Shown piece by piece: positions 56,801 to 64,000 of a stretch of 64,000 nucleotides of DNA. Made by a program: the position numbers and the translations under genes. The notes under the pieces are model-generated. The model saw only the letters and a program-made list of their open reading frames with translations. It made no database searches and had not been told where the DNA came from. The stretch comes from Fratercula arctica (lineage: Eukaryota > Chordata > Aves > Charadriiformes > Alcidae), in NCBI GenBank assembly GCA_947846985.1, contig CANTUZ010000024.1, positions 868,001 to 932,000 of the forward strand, in the 5' to 3' direction. Position 1 is the first letter of the stretch. Each line of letters begins with the position of its first letter.

Positions 56801-59800
56801 CTAAGGCTTTCAGTCATAATCTCCTTGGGGAAACATTCCCAGTGTTACGTTTTAGAGAGGAACGATTAGTCAACACTGAGGCGTCTTACTCTGGCAATTA
56901 CCAGGATGGTAATAACCCCGCACCACTGCAGTCAGAGAACCACCATTGTTAACATCTCCTGAAATGCCTGTTCTGAGCAAGCCCAAGACTTTCCCAGGCT
57001 GTTGCTCCAGGGACCTCGTGGTGACTCACCATAATCTAGAGATCATTTTGACACACTGGCAGCAAACTGGTCAACAAAGAGAAAAAACATGAGCAAATTA
57101 AGCACAGAAACAAAAATATTCTTTATGGCAAGGAGTGATGAGTAATTCCAGGGCACAGAGCTCCATCTGAACCTTTTCTGACGAAGTGCAACCATGAACT
57201 TTGTCACTCTCCTGGCTTCTCCATCTTAATTACATCATGTCTTTTTCTCTGTCCAGAAATAAGCTTTGGTCCACGTGTATGTGACGTGTTGTGGTTAGAC
57301 AGGATTTTGGATGGCGTTCAGCTCCAGATGTGCAGGTTTGAAAGAATATTTTCAAGTTAGGTGTCTCTAGCTTTCTTATTTGGCGTACATCTATTGCTTA
57401 TGCCAGTTGAGAGCCTAGTAATTGACTTTTGTGGGCTGGCATGGAATTGTTACAGGGAGGGAATAATAACTTGCATCACGGGAGGATGCCTTACCTTTGA
57501 AAAATAATATCTCTTGACTCATTAGCATGTCTTACTGACTCAAGTTTTGGAAACTAAAGAGTATTGCCTTGAAGATTTGCTGGGATGATTCATATGCAAA
57601 GATTAAATCTTGATGAGGGATATGGCGTTGTGAGCCCTGTGCTTGCCCAAGTGTGTGGTGAAACATTCCTAACTGCTTTGAAAAAGTTGCTTGCTCAGAA
57701 TGGAATAATTGTTGATACTTGTCAATCTTTTTAATACGTTCACAGTATTGGCCTTTGTATTGCATTTTGATTATAGCTGTTCTAAAGAATACCCATAGGC
57801 ACAGGTAACCGACTGCATTGCTCACGGCCAGGTAACTCTGAAGAAGAGTGACAGGAAGGTGAAGGCTTCTCCACTCACCTTGTGGGGGTTTTGTGGGGCC
57901 CCCCACATCCACAGGGCTTGGACTTCCCTAAGATTTCATATTTAATAGGGTGTTTTGAAAGTTTGCCACTCACTGAGTGTCCCTACCTCAACTGTAAATA
58001 TGAATCAACTCTCCTCTCAATGACCTTTTTTTTCTTTCCTTGTCCAGTGTCATGGATATCTATTTTTTTCTTGCTGCCAGGCCAAATGTGTCGGTTATTT
58101 CATTTATATCAGGGCAGCCAAACATTAAAACTTAGCTGCGGCGTTTAGGAAACATTACAATTTATGTTAGTGTCAAAAGATAACAACAGCTGAGTCTAAT
58201 CCCAGCTTCTCCATGGAAGCAAGTCATTTAGCTTTAGGGCAGCGATTACCTTTTCTATAAAATTGACATAATAACTACCTACTTTCCATAAAATACTAGC
58301 AACGGCAAAAAGCGATGAAAAACAAAACAGCTGGGAAAGCGGTAGGCAGCAGACTTGGAGTGGTTTCATGGTGTTAAACAGAAAAAGATTAAAAGAAGGG
58401 ACTGGTGCAGGTTTGTCACTGGGCTGATCTTCATGAAGAGACATTGATGAAGACTTTGCAGAGGCCGTGGCGTCCCAGCAGCTGTCCTGGGCTTGTGATG
58501 GGCAGCAAGGACTTCAGACACCAACCCAGGCCACTTTCTTGGCTGCTTCATGACGACCCTGGCAGGGAGCACGTGCCTAGACTTGCCTGCAGCACACACC
58601 TAGACTTGCAGGTAGGTTTTGCCGTCCCTGCTGAGTTTCCCTCACATCAGTCACCCCGAGTTGGTTCCACAGGAGGGCAGCAGCCCCAGCATGGAGCTGG
58701 GAGACCAGACCTGCATCCCAGCTGGGTCCCGCAGCCCCATCAGCCTCATCCTGTCCCCTCAGGAGAGACCAGCCTGCCCCAGGGCACATCCCCCCAGGCT
58801 TGGATGGCAGCTGGGAATAAAAAGGAACCTCCAAATCCTCTGATGGAGACATTTATTAATTGCCACCTCAGACCTTACCAGCCATGGGAAGATGGGTTCC
58901 TGGCTGCTACCAAGTGTCTTTGCTTTGGTGGTTTATCCAGAGCTGGTTTATTGCTCCGATTTTCCTGTTTTCCCATGTTTACCTCTCTCCTCAAATATCC
59001 AGCTAGGATTAGTTGGGTTTGTGGTAGGCAGCTGGGCGGACAACATTGCTAGTTGTGAATGCACAAGTTTTTCTAGCCTGGTAGCTTGAGGCTTGACAGG
59101 GTTGCTGCCTGAGTGGTTTCCCTGATAAAAACACATGGGGTGCTGGGGTTTTAGCCCTTTAAACTACCAAACTCTACTCAATAGTGGGGTAAAAATTGCT
59201 TTGCATTTTTTTAAATGTTAAAAAAAACCAGCTTGTTTTAAAATGTGGTCACCTGGAGAATTAACTTGTGCTTCTAGAACTACTGGGCTGAGGGGTCCAA
59301 ATGTATTTTGTGAGCCCCTCTCTTAAACTTGGGCTGATTGGAAACAACTCTACATCTTGATCATTGATGTGAAAGGTATCATCATAAAACAAAAGAAAAG
59401 CAACTTTATAGTGAAAATCATCAGTTTACTAGAAAAAAAAAAATATTCTGAGAAGATATGGAGATAAACGTGCGTGAAATCATGACCTTTTTTTCCAAAT
59501 CAGTTATTACAGAGTCTTGGGGAATGTAACCCAAGTAGTATACTATTAACATTATATTAACATACCACTTTACATGTGTAATACATCGGTGCGTGGTTGT
59601 GAAGCACCCTGGCTCCCTTTGTTCTGCGGAAGTCTTGGGTTATTTCTGGGTGGGTATAATTGCAAGAATGACATGGTATTTCCTAGGCACCCAAAGACCG
59701 TGACTTCAATCAGCAAACACATGTATGTAGCCATTATGGAAGACTGAAATTAATATAATCTTTAGTACAAAACCAGCATCTGAAATTACTTGGCATGAGC

Positions 59801-60400
59801 AGGACACACCTGATGTCCTAAATGGCGTCTGCCTAGAGGGATCCACTGCTGGCACCAGCCGGGCAGACATAGGTACCTGAGGCTTTGACCAGGACATCCA
59901 GAAGCAAGTAAGAAACTGGTGCTTCAGGTCCACACGTGACTGTTAACACTCACACGTGAAAATCAGTTCTTTGCAAAAGCAGGCGGGAAAAGTTTTGATG
60001 CAGAAATATGAAGAATAGCTTGAATCTGGCTCAGTTCAGTTTGTTTATAGAAAAGAAGGCCTCCAAATAGGAATGGTTCTAAGTTAGAACAGGACACTCT
60101 AAAAATATACATTTTACTATAACCTAGAGGTGCGTACTTAGGAAATGCAGAACCACGTTTCTCTATGAATGGGACTTCTGCTCACTGGTTTCTAGACTGC
60201 AACCTAGATTGACATCCCATTTTCACACAGGGACCTACAGAGCAGAGCCAAACCCTTCATTTTACCTGGACATCAAGTTTTGAGGGGTCTAGGAAGAGTC
60301 TCCAGGCCACCTTCTATTCCTCTATAGAAGGCTGAGTGTCATCGAGAGAGCATTGCAAATAAGTAGCAGAGGAAAAAGGAGATTCAGAAGGCCAATGGTT
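53841..60400. other. Gene-free interval between K12 and K13
   Basis: About 6.5 kb, the longest stretch without a clear gene. It contains a GC-richer patch (58400-58850) with a weak resemblance to a beta-keratin exon. No mobile element is recognised. Confidence 0.5.
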
Positions 60401-60420
60401 TGATGCAGGAGCATTTTAAT
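60401..60420 (-). terminator. K13 poly(A) signal
   Basis: On the minus strand, ATTAAA (60415-60420) followed by GCATCA (60401-60406). Confidence 0.72.
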
Positions 60421-60830
60421 GTAAATGCAAAGTGGAGTAAACATTTGCAGAAAGAATAATGCAGACTAGAAAGAGCATATTTCTAGAGACAAGAAAAGCT
60501 AAAACCAATTACCCATTCCAGTGTGACCCATTTCATCGACACGTTCACTTTCCTCACTCTCGCTGAGCCTGACATTCAGATCCCTCTGTGTGCTTTGTTT
60601 TAAAACCATGGTCAATGTCAAACTGGGTAGAGAAAGCTAAAAGCACAGAAGTAAGATGCAAAGCCACAAGAATAAAGAAAGCAATGATCTAAGCTAAAGC
60701 ACTATTAAATGTAGGGTACTGGTTTTCAGGGGAGCTTCCTTCTCCGGTAGCCATGCCTGTAAATCACGTGCCATATTCTTTTGCTTCTTTGCTTGTTCTT
60801 TTCCCGTGACTATTCTTTGTTTTAAGCGGA

Positions 60831-61364
60831 TTAGATCTTCTTACAGAAGCCTCTCTGGCAAGGATGCTTCCAGCGGGTGGAATAGGTGTAGGAGCGCTCC
60901 GGCACGCACTGGGGAGCACACTGGGGGACGCACGTAGTAGTGCACTTGGTAGCGCACTGGGGAGCACATGGAGCAGGACATGGAGGAGGACATGGAGGAG
61001 GACATGGAGGAGGACACGGAGGAGCGCACTGAGGCTCGCACTTCGTCACGAACTGCGGGGCACACCGATCGATGCAGGGCTCCACGCACTCAACACCCTT
61101 CTGTGCTGAAGCAATCCCCACGCCCGACTCCAAGGCGCCAGCCAGCTCAGCTGACTCCGTGGAGCCCACAATAGTTTCCTGCGGGTAGGTGGTGAGGATG
61201 GGTCCTGGGAAGGTCACGACCACAGGAGGTGGGAATATAATCACGCGGGAGTCTGGGCAGGCGATGACACAGGGCTCATTGCAGGCAGCGGCACGGGGCT
61301 CGGGGCATTTTGTGTCACACGGGACAGAGCACGGCTGAGCACACACGGTTTTTTCGCAGGACAT
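60831..61364 (-). CDS. K13, beta-keratin with C-x3-C cysteine/proline tail, 177 aa
   Basis: A corneous beta-protein with an unusual tail. The N-terminus has eight Cys in 36 residues (MSCEKTVCAQPCSVPC onward), then CPDSRVIIFPPP and core [15 protein letters not shown] (about 44-62). A Glu/Ala/Gly linker follows (about 63-90). From about 92 a Cys comes every fourth residue in long runs (CAPPCPPPCPPPC and so on) up to about 155. It ends with a basic part closing CKKI. About 25 Cys in all. Gly-Tyr repeats and the CGPC end are absent. Promoter, intron and poly(A) signal follow the cluster pattern, so it is a true member. A highly disulfide-linked cornified-layer protein is the likely product; this is inference. 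Confidence 0.92.
   Translation of the reverse strand: MSCEKTVCAQPCSVPCDTKCPEPRAAACNEPCVIACPDSRVIIFPPPVVVTFPGPILTTYPQETIVGSTESAELAGALESGVGIASAQKGVECVEPCIDRCAPQFVTKCEPQCAPPCPPPCPPPCPPPCPAPCAPQCATKCTTTCVPQCAPQCVPERSYTYSTRWKHPCQRGFCKKI
60964..61023 (-). repeat. 12-bp coding tandem repeat in K13
   Basis: Repeated units encoding CPPP on the minus strand (plus strand GGAGGAGGACAT-like), likely to vary in copy number. Confidence 0.85.
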
Positions 61365-61384
61365 CTTTTAGCTGTTCTGTAGAC

Positions 61385-63406
61385 CTGCAAGGTATGGGGA
61401 AAGAACAAATATGGAATCATGCAATCACAGAATGGTTTGGGTGGGAAGGGACCTTAAAGATCATCTTGTTCCAACCCCCTGCCCTGGGCAGGGACACCTC
61501 CCACCAGCCCAGGTTGCTCCAAGCCCTGTCCAACCTGGCCTTGAACCCCTCCAGGGATGGGGCAGCCACAGCTTCTCTGGGCAACCTAAAATTTCTATAA
61601 AACCAAAGGAGCTGGTAAGACAGGATCAACACTTGAACTAAGCCCAGGTGAGCCCTGAAGAGACACAAGTTGGTAGATAGGCAGATACCCATCCTGTTCT
61701 GCTTTGCTTTGCTCTTCTCCTCTGTGGCCTTTCAGAGCTCAATGCCTTCCTGCCGACACCAACCAACCTCTTTGGGGCTGCTTCTTAAATAACATCTGCT
61801 TTCTTCAATGTAATTTGGACTCCAGAGGTGGAGTTCAGTAAAATTAGGGTGATACAGCAGCAAGATTTGCAGAAATGGATAACACAGGAGAGGTTTTACT
61901 GTGCCAAATTTACTTACTCTCTAGGCTAGGCAGAAAGAAGTATATAATCCTTCTGTTACGCGTGAGGGAGTGGATCCCATAAGGATACTATGTTTTTAGT
62001 GCATTTAGTTTGTAACAGGTGGATTTATTACAGCATATTTAGTACCAAGCTCACTTGGAAAAATTAAACAAAGAGCCTTTTGCAAGATCACAAGGAAAAA
62101 AGTGAAGCAGAGCAAAAACCTGAAAGCAGGTGTCCTGAATTTAAATTTCAGAGGGAGCAAAACTGTTCACAAACTTGGACAGAATTCTACGCCTTCTTTC
62201 TTTCTTTTGAAATAAATAGAAGGGTGGGGAGGTAATTTGGAAAATGTCATAAAACTGCATTTCAGGATATCATTTCAAACTTACCCAAGTTCCAAATCAA
62301 AGCACCAAATGAAGGAGATCGTTAATCTGTTGTTTCAGATTAAATGGAATATTTTGATTTCAGACAAGGCGATTACTTATTTATTGTCTGAGATGCACAT
62401 TAGAAAAGCCTGGGTGGGGCTCAGTTTGACTCAAGCAATTTTTCTCGGATTTTTTCCCCTTTTGTTGTTTTAGACACAATGCCAAAATACCCATTATTCA
62501 CCTAAACTTCTCCTGACCTTAAACACTAATCCAGACACTATCTTCAGGTTCCCACCCTTACATTCTGCTACATATACTAATTCTGTTTTCCTGACTTGAC
62601 CTGCAAATCCCTCAGCAGAAAGCAAGCCAGAGAAAATGGATAGCCAAAAACCAGACCTGAACACATAACATACAGTACAAAACACTTATAGTGGATAATA
62701 TATTCTTACACAACCTGTTGAATGTTTTGCATAAGACCACTGCTTTGCATGAACAGAACGAAACCACCCAAAGCAACTTCCCGAAGAATATACACCTTAA
62801 GTAGACACTTTCTGGGTTCCCGTTTCCTCTGCGTGGCTGTCCTGACAGGCGATTTAGCAAAGCCCTGGCCATTCACACTGAGGGCGAGTGCCCGAGAGGG
62901 TCCCAGGTGGGGCATTTCCAAAGTCAGCCCAGGAGTCCAGGGTCCCATCCACAGAGACGCTGTGTCTCAAAACCTGGCTCCAGTCTCAAAGTTGACCGCA
63001 GCCATCTCACCATCTCGGTATTTATAAAGCCTACCTCAATATTTACACCCGATACCTCTGTCCAAAATTAGATAAAAACTGGAAGCTACAAGGTCAGAAA
63101 AACACTGCCGGCTAAGATATTTTAAGGCTACCTAAAGGCTATATGCATTAAATTTCCATGAAGTAGTGGAAGTAGGTCTCTTTAAGATTATCTAGATTTC
63201 AGATGTATTTTTGAATCTCAATCCATCAGCGCCTCCGGATGAATAATTAGCAAATGACTCTTTCATGAAAATAAACTCCTGAATGTTGCACAGAATCGCA
63301 GAATATTAATCCAGAATTCAGCCCAGAAGCAAATGCAAAGATTTCCAAAATTATACTTCTTTTTTTCTTTTTTAGGAAAAAGAAGTTACATCAGAATCCA
63401 ACTTAC
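61385..63406 (-). other. K13 intron
   Basis: About 2 kb, the longest intron of the cluster, from donor GTAAGT (63401-63406, minus) to acceptor CAG (61385-61387). It contains a CR1 close to the acceptor. Confidence 0.72.
61413..61590 (-). mobile_element. CR1 LINE 3' end in K13 intron
   Basis: The plus strand reads AATCACAGAATGGTTTGGGT, GGAAGGGACCTTAAAGATCA and GGCCTTGAACCCCTCCAGGG, the reverse complement of a well-preserved CR1 3' end. Its 3' tip ends about 26 bp upstream of the K13 splice acceptor, in gene orientation. Confidence 0.92.
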
Positions 63407-63473
63407 TCAGTTCACCGAGGAGAAGTCAAGAGAACCCGCTGGAAGGTTTCTGAATCATGAATGGTTTTATATA
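63407..63473 (-). promoter_or_regulatory. K13 TATA box and non-coding exon 1
   Basis: TATATAAAA at 63465-63473 on the minus strand, exon 1 ending at 63407 (CTGA|GTAAGT). Confidence 0.8.
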
Positions 63474-63564
63474 CCTTCCTGGACCACCAGGCTGATGCAA
63501 GAAAATAACGTCATATTTGTGCATTAGGTTCCATTACTCCCCAAACAAAATTTAACACGTAATT

Positions 63565-63600
63565 ACAGTAATTGTTTTGCTTACTGTTTGTGTTGATTAC
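63565..63600 (-). promoter_or_regulatory. K13 upstream conserved element
   Basis: On the minus strand, AATCAACACAAACAGTAAGC then AAAACAATTA, very close to the K9 copy. Confidence 0.6.
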
Positions 63601-63659
63601 CCTATTCTCACCAGCACGTGACTTGCATAGTCCCATCCCTGGATTCCTTTCATTTCATG

Positions 63660-63775
63660 ATTTCGAGCACCAAACCCGGTCCCGCAGCCCCGGCGGTGGG
63701 CAGGCAGCCCGCGGGAGGCTCTGGGGCTCGCGTGGGAGCCCTGGCAGTGCTGCAGCCCAGCAGAAGCTCCGCAGG
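63660..63775. other. CpG-dense patch upstream of K13
   Basis: About 115 bp with ten CpG by eye, unlike the surrounding AT-rich spacer. No coding meaning is seen. The remaining bases to 64000 hold nothing recognisable. Confidence 0.55.
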
Positions 63776-64000
63776 ACTCAGCCTTGCAGTTCCTTAGGAA
63801 ACAGGAGCTTATTTTCCTTGCTTAACGTCATGACCTCCAAGAATGCATAAGAGCCTAACCTAGTATTAGTAGTAAGTGTGCTTGCTAGTTTAAAGCTTGT
63901 TAGGATGTGTTTACAGAAAATGTAGTCACTGCATGACTGGAGTGTCAGGATTGCCTGGGAGAGACACTCCTAGCAGAGCCCAGCATTGCCCGTGGTGGCA

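Noticed and set aside
58405..59052. 215-codon open frame in the K12-K13 gap
   Set aside because: No recognisable domain or family TATA box and exon 1; probably chance in a GC-richer patch.
60964..61023. CRISPR-like or satellite array
   Set aside because: The 12-bp units keep the K13 frame and encode CPPP; there are no spacers.

Overview
The window looks like bird nuclear DNA from the epidermal differentiation region. It holds a cluster of corneous beta-protein (beta-keratin) genes, a family found only in reptiles and birds. Three things point to a bird: scale-keratin-type proteins with Gly-Tyr-Leu repeats, several CR1 retrotransposon 3' ends, and a solo LTR of avian ERVL-like type. The species cannot be named from the sequence.

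There are 13 apparently intact genes, called K1 to K13 here in window order, and one pseudogene (psi). Each gene has a strong TATA box, a short non-coding exon 1 ending at a GT donor 62-75 bp from the TATA start, one intron (0.3-2 kb), and an exon 2 that carries the whole coding region. Most mRNAs end at ATTAAA or AATAAA followed by a GCATCA-like word. The order and strands are K1(-) K2(+) K3(-) K4(+) psi(-) K5(+) K6(-) K7(-) K8(+) K9(-) K10(-) K11(+) K12(-) K13(-). Five neighbouring sets (K1/K2, K3/K4, psi/K5, K7/K8, K10/K11) are head-to-head pairs.

Region by region: 1-22 kb holds scale-type genes (K1-K5) plus the pseudogene; a solo LTR lies between K1 and K2. 22-26 kb has no gene and holds CR1 fragments. 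26-54 kb holds a second subfamily (K6-K12) with the [12 protein letters not shown] core and shorter tails. K9 and K10 lack the usual CGPC end and carry new polar tails. 54-60 kb has no clear gene. K13, at 60.8-63.5 kb, joins the beta core to a long C-x3-C cysteine/proline tail.

The proteins are expected to form the hard cornified material of scales, claws, beak or skin. The beta core builds filaments, Gly/Tyr repeats pack the matrix, and terminal cysteines cross-link. Members of four of the inverted pairs resemble each other far more in exon 2 than in their promoters or introns. This suggests homogenisation by gene conversion between facing copies. A shared element about 75-145 bp upstream of most TATA boxes suggests common control.
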